Positions 44,400 through 52,503 of a DNA stretch of 64,000 nt are shown here, piece by piece. The DNA comes from Aliidiomarina sp047920995 (GTDB lineage Bacteria; Pseudomonadota; Gammaproteobacteria; Enterobacterales; Alteromonadaceae). Below the pieces are notes generated by a model. It was not told the origin of the DNA, ran no database searches, and was given only the letters and a program-made list of their open reading frames with translations. The number at the start of each line of letters is the position of its first letter. The first letter of the stretch is position 1. The stretch is taken from the NCBI RefSeq assembly GCF_047920995.1, contig NZ_JBLRWZ010000001.1, forward strand, positions 62,001 through 126,000, written 5' to 3'. Position numbers and translations under genes: made by a program.

Positions 44400-45677
44400 T
44401 TATTCTGCGATTAGGGTACGTAATACCGCAACCAACTCTGCATAAGCTAATGATTCTTGTGCCTTATCAAGGCGCAAATGTTTTACTGTAATTTGTTCTG
44501 CTGCTACTTCATCGGCGCCTAAGATCAGCGCAATTTCCGCACCACTTTGATCGGCTTTTTTCAGTTGTTTAGCAAATTTTCCGCCACCACAATGCAGCAT
44601 TACTCGTAACTCTGGAAGATCATCACGAATTCTTTCGGCAAGAGCCATCGCCGGAAGTTCCGCCACCTCCCCTACCGCGGCCAGATAAATATCTACAGCG
44701 CGCGGTATTTTGAAACTTTCCAGCTGTTCCAGCATTAATACTAAACGCTCTATACCCATCGCAAAGCCAACCGCAGGGGTTGCCTTACCACCGAGCTGCT
44801 CAACTAAACCATCATAGCGGCCGCCAGCACACACCGTGCCCTGCGCTCCAAGGCTATCGGTTACCCACTCAAACACCGTGCGATTGTAATAATCTAAACC
44901 TCGCACTAAGCGTTCGTTATGCACATATTGGATGCCTGCAGCATCAAGCCGAGCACACAAACCTGCAAAGTGTTCGCGCGATTCATCATCCCAGTACTCA
45001 CTGAGTTTCGGAGCCGCAGCCAGCATTTCTGCCAGCGCCGGGTTCTTCGAATCCAGAATACGTAATGGATTGCTCTCAAGCCGGCGCACACTATCTTCAT
45101 CAAGTAAGGCTTCATGTTCACGCAAATACGCAGTTAGTGCTTCGCGGTAATTTGCCCGCGCACTATTCGAAGCTAATGAATTCAATTCCAGCGTTAAATA
45201 ATCATTTAAACCAAGCTGCTTCCATAACCGCGCGGTCATTAGAATCAGTTCAGCATCAATATCTGGGCCTGCTAACCCAAATGCTTCTACGCCCACCTGA
45301 TGAAACTGGCGATAGCGGCCCTTTTGCGGGCGCTCATGGCGAAACATTGGGCCCATGTACCACATGCGGCGGGTTTGATTGTAAAGCAAACCGTGTTCAT
45401 TACCAGCGCGCACACAACTTGCCGTGCCTTCTGGGCGCAAGGTTAAGCTATCACCGTTGCGATCGGCAAAGGTGTACATTTCTTTTTCAACGATATCGGT
45501 TACTTCACCTATGGAGCGCTTGAATAAATCAGTTTGCTCCACAATAGGCATACGAATTTCGCTGTAACCGTAACCTGCAAGTAACTCACGCATTACTCGT
45601 TCTAGCTGCTGCCAGCGGCCAGTTTGTTCTGGCAGAATATCGTTCATGCCACGAATGGCTTGGATCTGCTTTGCCAC
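44400..45677 (-). CDS. hisS: Histidyl-tRNA synthetase
   Basis: The 425-residue class II synthetase has motif 1 near the start (RGMNDILPEQTGRWQQLE), motif 2 (MWYMGPMFRHERPQKGRYRQF), the histidine-specific LVRGLDYYNRTVFEWV, motif 3 (GFAMGIERLVLML) and a C-terminal anticodon-binding domain. It lies in the ispG-hisS-yfgM order usual for gammaproteobacteria. Confidence 0.97.
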   Translation of the reverse strand: MAKQIQAIRGMNDILPEQTGRWQQLERVMRELLAGYGYSEIRMPIVEQTDLFKRSIGEVTDIVEKEMYTFADRNGDSLTLRPEGTASCVRAGNEHGLLYNQTRRMWYMGPMFRHERPQKGRYRQFHQVGVEAFGLAGPDIDAELILMTARLWKQLGLNDYLTLELNSLASNSARANYREALTAYLREHEALLDEDSVRRLESNPLRILDSKNPALAEMLAAAPKLSEYWDDESREHFAGLCARLDAAGIQYVHNERLVRGLDYYNRTVFEWVTDSLGAQGTVCAGGRYDGLVEQLGGKATPAVGFAMGIERLVLMLEQLESFKIPRAVDIYLAAVGEVAELPAMALAERIRDDLPELRVMLHCGGGKFAKQLKKADQSGAEIALILGADEVAAEQITVKHLRLDKAQESLAYAELVAVLRTLIAE

Positions 45678-45812
45678 AGTTATTTATTTCCTGTATTAAA
45701 AAATGACGGCTGCCAATGACACCCGCCATTCAACTTAATTTGGCCACATTATACGCTTTTGCGCGCGGCGGCGAAACACTGCTTGGCAGCGTATTGCCAA
45801 CAAACCACCGCG

Positions 45813-46934
45813 TTAAGAATCGATTTGCTGAATTGCTATGGGTTGCTCTTTCTCTTTTCGGGCTACATAAGCACGTATCTGCGCCTCTAAATCATCCACA
45901 ATAGTGTTGTTATCGATGCGCAGTTTTTGCCGAGCACCATCCATATAGAAGCCGCTTTTATTCTTCGCGCCCGCTAAGCCAATTTGGGCAACCATTGCTT
46001 CGCCAGGGCCATTCACAACACAACCGATAATGGATACATCCAACGCTGTAGTAATATCTTCAAGGCGCTGTTCAAGGCTATTTACCGTAGAAATCACATC
46101 AAACTCTTGCCGCGAACAACTTGGGCAGGCAATAAAATTAATACCGCGGCTGCGAATGCGCAGTGATTTTAAAATATCGAAGCCAACTTTTATTTCTTCA
46201 ACTGGATCAGCGGCAAGTGAAACCCGAATTGTGTCGCCAATGCCCTCGTTCAATAACATACCCAAGCCAATAGCTGATTTAACTGCACCAGCTCGGGCAC
46301 CACCTGCCTCGGTAATACCTAGGTGCAAGGGTTGTTCAATCTGTTTCGATAATAAGCGATAAGCTTCCACGGCAAGAAACACATCTGAGGCTTTTACGCT
46401 CACTTTGAAATTTTGGAAATCGAAGCGATCTAAAATATCCACGTGGCGCATCGCTGATTCCACTAAAGCGGCACCTGTTGGCTCGCCATATTTCTCTTGA
46501 ATTTCTTTTTCGAGTGAACCGGCGTTTACACCAATTCGAATGGGAATGTTTTTATCTCGCGCGGCATCTACTACCGCGCGAATGCGATCTTCGTGGCCAA
46601 TATTGCCTGGATTAATACGTAAACAATCCACCCCATATTCAGCCACTTTTAAGGCGATACGGTAATCAAAATGGATATCAGCTACCAGCGGCACATTCAC
46701 CTGCTCGCGAATTTTTTTGAAGGCTTCTGCAGCATCCATAGTAGGCACTGAAACGCGCACAATATCACCACCTGCAGCTACGATTTTATTAATCTGGGCA
46801 ACGGTGGCAGCAACATCGGTAGTAAGGGTATTGGTCATGGATTGCACGGCAATAGGTGCGCCATCACCGATCGGCACATTACCAACGTAGATACGGCGGG
46901 TTTTTCGGCGTGTAATTGGGGATTCGTGCGTCAT
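45813..46934 (-). CDS. ispG: 4-hydroxy-3-methylbut-2-enyl diphosphate synthase (GcpE)
   Basis: Sixth enzyme of the MEP isoprenoid pathway, reducing MEcPP to HMBPP with a 4Fe-4S cluster. The 373-residue protein has a TIM-barrel domain (VQSMTNTLTTDVAATVAQI, VRVSVPTMDAAEAF, LRINPGNIG) and the cluster domain with Cys in ACPSCSRQEFDV and GCVVNGPGEA. The cluster must be supplied by an Fe-S assembly system, of which only iscS-iscR and a SufE-like gene are in this window. Confidence 0.97.
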   Translation of the reverse strand: MTHESPITRRKTRRIYVGNVPIGDGAPIAVQSMTNTLTTDVAATVAQINKIVAAGGDIVRVSVPTMDAAEAFKKIREQVNVPLVADIHFDYRIALKVAEYGVDCLRINPGNIGHEDRIRAVVDAARDKNIPIRIGVNAGSLEKEIQEKYGEPTGAALVESAMRHVDILDRFDFQNFKVSVKASDVFLAVEAYRLLSKQIEQPLHLGITEAGGARAGAVKSAIGLGMLLNEGIGDTIRVSLAADPVEEIKVGFDILKSLRIRSRGINFIACPSCSRQEFDVISTVNSLEQRLEDITTALDVSIIGCVVNGPGEAMVAQIGLAGAKNKSGFYMDGARQKLRIDNNTIVDDLEAQIRAYVARKEKEQPIAIQQIDS

Positions 46935-46965
46935 CGTTTCATTACTGCTCTATAAATGTGAACTA

Positions 46966-47050
46966 GTTACCAAGAATATTGTGTTACTGAAAATACTGCG
47001 TTACTGAAAACATTATGCAACTGAGAATACTCGGCATACTGTGTAGTACG
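46966..47050. repeat. Five degenerate 17-bp units between rodZ and ispG
   Basis: Units begin at 46966, 46983, 47000, 47017 and 47034. The clearest is GTTACTGAAAATACTGC at 46983; the next copy differs at its 3' end, and the outer copies are more diverged. They fill most of the 120-bp gap. Function is unknown. Confidence 0.7.
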
Positions 47051-47054
47051 TTTA

Positions 47055-48131
47055 TTAATTGCGAGGCAGATTAAACCGCGCAATACGGCCGCCACCGAAA
47101 TCGCTAATATCTACGCGCTCACCTTGAAAGTAAACTGTTACCGAGGTTGGCGCTCCAAGCGTTAACGAGTAAGGAGCTTGGCCATTTAATGGCATAGTAT
47201 AGCCATCTACTTTTACGCCGTAGGCAATCGCTTCGCCAGTGGCATCTTCAATGCGCACCCAGCTATCACCACTGAATACCAATACTAGCTCGCCTAATGC
47301 GGCTGGATCTGTAGCATCACTACTATTCGTTTGGGCAGGTTCCACGCTCTGGGCAGTTTCCGCGCTCTGGGCATTTTCGCCGCTCTGGGCATTTTCGCCG
47401 CTCTGGGCAGTTTCCGCGCTCTGGGCAGTTTCCACGCTCTGGGCAGTTTCGCCGCTGCCAGATCTTTGCGTAGTTTCTGTGTTCTCAACTACCGTAGGTT
47501 CTAGCCGAGGTTGTTCGGTAACCGTAGTATTTGTAGCAGTATTGTTGCTGGTATTCACCGGCAGTTCGCTTGGCCCTGGAGTTTGCGCTGCAGCTCTCTC
47601 CGCTGCCGAAGGCTCTTCAGTAGCCTCCAGTGCAATTGGCGTGGTGCTTTGCGCATTTACTGAGCTAGAACTGCTTTGTGCGCGATCTTCAGAAAATTGT
47701 TGCCATACGAACACAGCCACTGAACCAATCAAAATAAGTACAATAATCCAAGTAATAATCATTAAACGATTATCTTGTGATTCAATATTTTTCTTATTCG
47801 AAAAGGTTTGCATGGCGCCAGCAGGCTTTTGCTCACCAAAATGTTGCCGATAAGCGGCCATGATTTCGGATTCATCAAGCTGCAAAATTTTCGCATAAGA
47901 ACGGAGGTATCCACGAATATAAGTGTCACTAACGTGTTTGGAAAATTCATTCTGCTCGAGTTCTTTAATTAGCGTTTGCCGCAAGCGCAAGCGATCGGCT
48001 ACTTGGCTTATTGATAAGCCAGCCGCTTTCCGCGCTTCGCAGAGCATTTCTCCTGGAGTACGGGAGTGTTCGAGCAACTCCTCTACAGCGTCTGGCTGTA
48101 TGTTCTCGTGTGCGTCTGTGTTATTTGTCAT
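47055..48131 (-). CDS. rodZ: Cytoskeletal protein RodZ with a repeat linker
   Basis: Links MreB to the cell-wall machinery and sets rod shape. From the ATG at 48131 (MTNNTDAHENIQ) it has 358 residues: a helix-turn-helix domain at about 25-92 (GEMLCEARKAAGLSISQVAD) that binds MreB in homologues, a membrane helix at 123-143, a long Ser/Thr/Glu/Gln-rich periplasmic linker, and a C-terminal DUF4115 beta domain (LVLVFSGDSWVRIEDATGEA). The linker holds six near-identical hexapeptides (TAQSVE, TAQSAE, NAQSGE and variants) at about 227-262. The ATG at 48167 has no ribosome-binding site. Confidence 0.93.
   Translation of the reverse strand: MTNNTDAHENIQPDAVEELLEHSRTPGEMLCEARKAAGLSISQVADRLRLRQTLIKELEQNEFSKHVSDTYIRGYLRSYAKILQLDESEIMAAYRQHFGEQKPAGAMQTFSNKKNIESQDNRLMIITWIIVLILIGSVAVFVWQQFSEDRAQSSSSSVNAQSTTPIALEATEEPSAAERAAAQTPGPSELPVNTSNNTATNTTVTEQPRLEPTVVENTETTQRSGSGETAQSVETAQSAETAQSGENAQSGENAQSAETAQSVEPAQTNSSDATDPAALGELVLVFSGDSWVRIEDATGEAIAYGVKVDGYTMPLNGQAPYSLTLGAPTSVTVYFQGERVDISDFGGGRIARFNLPRN
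47346..47453 (-). repeat. Six tandem 18-bp units inside rodZ
   Basis: The plus-strand motif GCTCTGGGC recurs at 47346, 47364, 47382, 47400, 47418 and 47436, exactly 18 bp apart. The units encode the ETAQSx/ENAQSx hexapeptides of the periplasmic linker and keep the frame. The two central NAQSG copies look most recently duplicated. Confidence 0.95.
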
Positions 48132-48187
48132 GATAGCCTGAAGTTCACCACTAGAATTGCAATCCATGCTGTTATTCGGGTACCCAG

Positions 48188-49324
48188 TTAACCGACAATA
48201 TTAACTTGAATCGGTTCCCCAGATTTCTGTTTTTGTTGTTTTTTTAAGAGCCGTTTGGTGCGGTCAATCACATCCCCCACCAACTGTCCGCAAGCCGCAT
48301 CAATATCATCACCGCGCGTTTTTCTTACGATAACTGTATATCCATATTCCATCAACACTTTCGAAAAGCGATCGATGCGCGAATTACTGGAGCGCCCATA
48401 ATCAGACCCCGGAAATGGATTGAATGGAATCAAGTTAATCTTACTTGGAGTATCTTTCAATACTTTCGCCAACTGATGCGCAAGCTCTGTTGAATCATTA
48501 ACGTGGTCTATCATGACATATTCAACGGTTACTTTCGTCTGCGCTTTTGAATTTTCAACATATTTACGTGAAGCGGCTAAAAACTCTTCAATTGGGTACT
48601 TTTTGTTAATTGGCACAATCTCATTACGCAACTCATCATTCGGTGCATGCAATGAAATAGCTAAGGCAACATCAATTTGGCCAATCAGTTTCTCTAGCGC
48701 TGGTACTACCCCAGATGTACTCAAGGTTACCCGCCGCTTCGATAAACCGAACCCATAATCTTCCAACATGAGCTGCATTGCTGGCACTACGTTCTTCACG
48801 TTCAATAATGGCTCGCCCATGCCCATCATTACTACGTTTGTTACAGGTTTCACATTGGTGTCTGCAAAGGGGCCTAATAATTTACTTACACGCCACACTT
48901 GGCCAATAATTTCGGCAACTTTCAAGTTGCGGTTGAAGCCTTGCTGGCCGGTTGAGCAGAATGTGCACTCTAAAGCGCAACCAACTTGTGATGATACACA
49001 CAAGGTAGCGCGATCTTCTTCGGGAATCCACACCGATTCAATCTCTTGGCCATCTTCCAATTCCATAACGAACTTAATGGTGCCATCGGCAGATTGCTGC
49101 TGCACTTTAATCTTTGGTGCTTTAATTTCGGCGATCTCTTTTAACTTGCCACGTAAACCTTTATTCAGGTTGGTCATGTCATCGAAGTCATCAATGCAAT
49201 AATGATATACCCACTTCATCACTTGATCGGCGCGGAAAGGTTTTTCTCCCAATTCGGCGAAGAAATCACGAATACCTTGGCGATCTAAATCGAGTAGATT
49301 GATTTTCTTAGTGGTGGTTGTCAT
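48188..49324 (-). CDS. rlmN: 23S rRNA/tRNA (adenine-C2) methyltransferase RlmN
   Basis: Radical SAM enzyme that methylates A2503 of 23S rRNA and A37 of some tRNAs. The 378-residue protein has the cluster motif C-x3-C-x2-C in CALECTFCSTG, GMGEPLLN, the SAM-contacting LSTSGVVPAL and SLHAPNDELRNEIVPINKKY, and the catalytic Cys in DIDAACGQL. GAGG seven bases before the ATG supports the start. rodZ follows it; pilF, which often sits between them in relatives, is absent. Confidence 0.97.
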   Translation of the reverse strand: MTTTTKKINLLDLDRQGIRDFFAELGEKPFRADQVMKWVYHYCIDDFDDMTNLNKGLRGKLKEIAEIKAPKIKVQQQSADGTIKFVMELEDGQEIESVWIPEEDRATLCVSSQVGCALECTFCSTGQQGFNRNLKVAEIIGQVWRVSKLLGPFADTNVKPVTNVVMMGMGEPLLNVKNVVPAMQLMLEDYGFGLSKRRVTLSTSGVVPALEKLIGQIDVALAISLHAPNDELRNEIVPINKKYPIEEFLAASRKYVENSKAQTKVTVEYVMIDHVNDSTELAHQLAKVLKDTPSKINLIPFNPFPGSDYGRSSNSRIDRFSKVLMEYGYTVIVRKTRGDDIDAACGQLVGDVIDRTKRLLKKQQKQKSGEPIQVNIVG

Positions 49325-49360
49325 TACGTAACCTCGTTTCCAACAACTGCTATAAAAGTC

Positions 49361-49387
49361 AAAAAAGGGGCTAAACGCCCCTTTTTT
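49361..49387 (-). terminator. Terminator after ndk (bidirectional form)
   Basis: GGGGC (49367-49371) and GCCCC (49377-49381) form the stem around TAAAC, flanked by A6 on the left and T6 on the right, so it can act on both strands. It lies 22 bp after the ndk stop and before rlmN, so rlmN probably depends on read-through or its own promoter. Confidence 0.85.
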
Positions 49388-49408
49388 ATTACACGCTTCA
49401 CTAATAGT

Positions 49409-49840
49409 TTAGCGGGTGCGTGCGCAAACTTCTTCATCAGAGAAGAAATAAGCGATTTCGCGCGCTGCTGATTCAACTGCATCTGAACCATGTACCGCAT
49501 TTTCATCGATGGTTTCCGCGAAATCTGCACGCAATGTACCAGCGGCAGCTTCTTGTGGGTTAGTAGCACCCATGATTTCACGGTTTTTGCGAACTGCGTC
49601 TTCGCCTTCAAGCGCCATTACTACGATTGGGCCAGAAGTCATGAATTCAACTAAAGCACCAAAGAAAGGACGTTCGCTATGCTCAGCATAGAAGCCTTCA
49701 GCTTGTTCTTTGCTTAAGTGCATCATTTTCTGACCTACAATACGAAGGCCAGACGTTTCAAAACGGTTTACGATGGCGCCGATTACATTTTTTGCAACCG
49801 CGTCAGGCTTGATGATGGACAAAGTGCGTTCCAAAGCCAT
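49409..49840 (-). CDS. ndk: Nucleoside diphosphate kinase
   Basis: Balances nucleoside triphosphates by transferring phosphate through an active-site His. The 143-residue protein has the family signature ERTLSIIKPDAVAKNVIG at the start and the phospho-His in NAVHGSDAVESA near 117. GGGAG six bases before the ATG supports the start. In relatives ndk lies next to the isc operon end and rlmN, and that order is partly kept here. Confidence 0.97.
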   Translation of the reverse strand: MALERTLSIIKPDAVAKNVIGAIVNRFETSGLRIVGQKMMHLSKEQAEGFYAEHSERPFFGALVEFMTSGPIVVMALEGEDAVRKNREIMGATNPQEAAAGTLRADFAETIDENAVHGSDAVESAAREIAYFFSDEEVCARTR

Positions 49841-49902
49841 TGTTTACTCCCGGTAATTGAGGCTCTGCTGAGCCATTCAAAGTGGTTAAAAAAGACGCGC
49901 GG

Positions 49903-49932
49903 ATTATACGTGAATTCCGCGCAATTTCCCAA
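49903..49932 (-). promoter_or_regulatory. ndk promoter
   Basis: On the minus strand TTGGGA (49932-49927) and a perfect TATAAT (49908-49903) are spaced 18 bp, 63 bp upstream of the ndk ATG. A GCGCGGA/TCCGCGC dyad (about 49896-49922) overlaps the -10 and could bind a regulator. Confidence 0.6.
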
Positions 49933-50125
49933 TAAATTTGCGCTGCGTAGCAAACTGGCGTTCTTTTTCAAGAATATTTACGTAGATCACGCTAAAGGCT
50001 ATTGGCAAATCCATGCAGCTGCTGTAGTTTAGACGGCTAGATGGTTAAATGCGTTTAGCTCATTCGCACTGCTATTACAGCGTTTCTTTGTTACAACAAT
50101 GCTACAACAATTACATGAGGTATGT

Positions 50126-50689
50126 ATGGCCACTACATTTCAGGAAGCAACTCTTGCCGGCGGCTGCTTTTGGTGTCTGGAATCGGCTTTCAAGCAACTG
50201 GAAGGCGTAATTGATGCGCAATCCGGGTATGCCGGTGGGCAACTTGAGAACCCAAGTTATGAGCAGGTGTGCTCTGGCACTACTGGCCATGCTGAGGTGG
50301 TTCGCTTGCAGTTTAACCCTGAGCACATTAGTTTTCGCGAAATCTTAGAAATCTTTTTCGCCCTCCACGATCCAACCCAACTGAATCGCCAAGGCAATGA
50401 TATTGGTACCCAATATCGCTCAGCTGTGTTTTATCACAACGCTGAGCAACGTGAACAAACCGAAGCTATTATTGCAGAAATTGAACGTGAGCAGATATGG
50501 CCCGGTGCTGATGGCAAGGGTAAGGTAGTAACGCAAGTTGAGCCTCTTGATCGCTATTATGCTGCCGAGGAGTATCATCGCGATTACTTTTTACGCAATC
50601 CAGAAAACCAATACTGCCAAGCAGTGGTTTCGCCTAAGCTAGCCAAATTTCGCCAAACCTTTGCTGCGCGTTTAAAACAAGACGCCTAG
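50126..50689 (+). CDS. msrA: Peptide methionine sulfoxide reductase A
   Basis: Reduces methionine-S-sulfoxide in proteins. The 187-residue protein has the catalytic GGCFWCLESAFK near residue 13, then GYAGGQLENPSYEQVCSGTTGHAE and the substrate-binding DPTQLNRQGNDIGTQYRS. The ATG at 50126 has TGAGG six bases upstream; the ATG at 50099 has none. It converges with iscS, in the place where iscU and the rest of the isc operon would be expected in relatives. Confidence 0.96.
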   Translation: MATTFQEATLAGGCFWCLESAFKQLEGVIDAQSGYAGGQLENPSYEQVCSGTTGHAEVVRLQFNPEHISFREILEIFFALHDPTQLNRQGNDIGTQYRSAVFYHNAEQREQTEAIIAEIEREQIWPGADGKGKVVTQVEPLDRYYAAEEYHRDYFLRNPENQYCQAVVSPKLAKFRQTFAARLKQDA

Positions 50690-50712
50690 AGAAAGGCATC
50701 ATCAAGCGGTGT

Positions 50713-51894
50713 TTAGAGCTGCCATAACGATTCCGCATTGCGCAGCTCGGGCACCACGCGATTTAGCAATGCCACCGTGTACTCGATTTCTTCCGCACTC
50801 GTGTAACGCCCCACACTAAAGCGTATCGAGCTATGCGCCAGCGCATTTGATAGGCCCAGAGCTCGCAAAACATAGGAAGGTTCAACACTTGCCGATGTGC
50901 ACGCCGAACCAGTTGAAACAGCCAAATCTTGGATCGCCATCAGCAATGCTTCACCTTCAATATCGGCAAACTGAACATTCAAAATGCCCGCCACTGAATT
51001 GTTTAATGAACCATTAATGTGCACGCCTGGTAATGCGCTGATGCCTTCCCATAGTTGAGTTTTTAGTGCTAGTAAGCGATCACTTTCGCCATTATGTAAT
51101 TGTTCTTTCGCGATGCGCGCCGCTTCGCCCATACCCACAATTTGGTGCGTTGGTAGGGTACCGGAACGCATACCACGCTCGTGCCCTCCGCCATGCATTT
51201 GCGCATGTAACTGAACCCGCGGTGTGCGGCGAACATACAGCGCGCCAATTCCCTTTGGGCCATACATTTTATGTGCTGAAATCGAGAATAAATCGATGTT
51301 CAACGCGCGTACATCTACTGGAATTTTGGCAACACTTTGCGCGCCATCTACATGCAAGAGAATATCGTGTTGTTTACACCACTGGGAAATCGCCGCAATA
51401 TCTTGAATTACGCCAATTTCGTTATTTACCTGCATAACACTGAGCAAGATGGTATCTGCTTGCCGTGCCTGCTCCAACACCGCCAAATCTAAACCACCAT
51501 CCGTTTGTACGGGCACGTAAGTAATGGTATAGCCCTGTTGCTCAAGCTCCGCACAAGTATCTAAGGTGGCCTTATGCTCGGTGCATAACGTAATAAGATG
51601 CTTGCCTTTATGTTGATACGCGGCAGCAGCGCCTTTGAGAGCTAAATTAGTGGCTTCCGTAGCACCGGAGGTAAATACGATTTCGCGGGGATCGGCATTT
51701 ATCAATTCCGCTATTTGTTCCCGGGCTGTGTCTACAGCCTCTTCGGCTTGCCAACCAAAGCGATGCGAACGTGATGCAGGATTGCCAAATACGCCATCTA
51801 CAGTAAGGTAATTAGCCATCTTTTCAGCCACTAAAAAATCTGCTGGCGTAGTTGCGGCATAATCGAGATAAATCGGTAGGGTAATCTTACTCAA
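50713..51894 (-). CDS. iscS: Cysteine desulfurase IscS
   Basis: PLP enzyme that takes sulfur from cysteine for Fe-S clusters and tRNA thiolation. The 393-residue protein starts PIYLDYAATTPAD and has the PLP Lys in SAHKMYGPKG near 205 and the mobile-loop catalytic Cys in STGSACTSASVEPSYVL near 328, so it appears active. The start codon must be TTG at 51894: no ATG or GTG exists between the upstream stop and the conserved N-terminus. The iscR stop is 5 bp upstream and AGG lies ten bases before the TTG. No iscU follows. Confidence 0.95.
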   Translation of the reverse strand: MSKITLPIYLDYAATTPADFLVAEKMANYLTVDGVFGNPASRSHRFGWQAEEAVDTAREQIAELINADPREIVFTSGATEATNLALKGAAAAYQHKGKHLITLCTEHKATLDTCAELEQQGYTITYVPVQTDGGLDLAVLEQARQADTILLSVMQVNNEIGVIQDIAAISQWCKQHDILLHVDGAQSVAKIPVDVRALNIDLFSISAHKMYGPKGIGALYVRRTPRVQLHAQMHGGGHERGMRSGTLPTHQIVGMGEAARIAKEQLHNGESDRLLALKTQLWEGISALPGVHINGSLNNSVAGILNVQFADIEGEALLMAIQDLAVSTGSACTSASVEPSYVLRALGLSNALAHSSIRFSVGRYTSAEEIEYTVALLNRVVPELRNAESLWQL

Positions 51895-51899
51895 AGTAC

Positions 51900-52382
51900 T
51901 TAAACCTGTATGTTCAGTGCTATCTTCTGCTCTTCTTTCGCGGCAAATTTGTTTTGCTGCCGTTTTGCAACTTCCAACACATCCTGTTGATTCACTAATT
52001 CAGCAAGCGTGATATTGGCGAGAAAATCATCAATACGTTCGCTTAAACTAGACCAGAGTGAATGCGTTAAACAGCGGGTGCCCCCTAAGCAATCTGATTT
52101 ACCTTGGCAACGGGTTGCATCAATACTTTCATCCACCGCGTGAATTACTGCCGCAATGGAGATATCAGCTGCTGGCCGGCCTAGTTGATAGCCACCACCT
52201 GGCCCACGCACACTACTTACAACGCCGCTGCGGCGTAAGCGAGCAAACAGCTGTTCTAAATAGGATAATGAAATACCTTGCCGTTCGGATATATCCGCAA
52301 GGGGTACCGGGCCGTGCTCACAGTGTAAGGCTACATCTATAATAGCCGTTACGGCATAGCGCCCTTTCGATGTTAATCGCAT
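51900..52382 (-). CDS. iscR: Fe-S cluster-sensing regulator IscR
   Basis: Rrf2-family regulator that represses isc genes when its 2Fe-2S cluster is loaded. The 160-residue protein has a winged helix (MRLTSKGRYAVTAIIDVALH, GISLSYLEQLFARLRRSGVV) and the cluster ligands Cys92, Cys98, Cys104 and His107, numbered exactly as in Escherichia coli. I use ATG 52382, eight bases after GAGG, instead of the GTG at 52388. iscS follows 5 bp later. A likely IscR site lies upstream. Confidence 0.96.
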   Translation of the reverse strand: MRLTSKGRYAVTAIIDVALHCEHGPVPLADISERQGISLSYLEQLFARLRRSGVVSSVRGPGGGYQLGRPAADISIAAVIHAVDESIDATRCQGKSDCLGGTRCLTHSLWSSLSERIDDFLANITLAELVNQQDVLEVAKRQQNKFAAKEEQKIALNIQV

Positions 52383-52441
52383 GCTCACTACCTCAGGTTA
52401 ACGTAGCTTCGAGGGCGTTTTGCAGCCTACAAACACCCTCG

Positions 52442-52486
52442 ATAATAGGCAAAACTTTACCATTCCCGAGTATTTCTATCAAGTAT
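52442..52486 (-). promoter_or_regulatory. iscR promoter region with a type 1 IscR site
   Basis: On the minus strand the 25 bp at 52486-52462 begin ATACTTGA and end CTCGGGAAT, agreeing at about 21 of 25 positions with the type 1 IscR consensus as I recall it. A -10-like TATTAT lies at 52447-52442, so the site covers the -35 region. This supports autorepression by cluster-loaded IscR. Confidence 0.6.
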
Positions 52487-52503
52487 TTACCCTAGTAAAA
52501 CAC

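Noticed and set aside
47239..47853. A 204-codon plus-strand frame with SALWAVS/SPLWAFS repeats.
   Set aside because: It is antisense to rodZ and reflects the 18-bp repeats; the rodZ frame is the conserved one.
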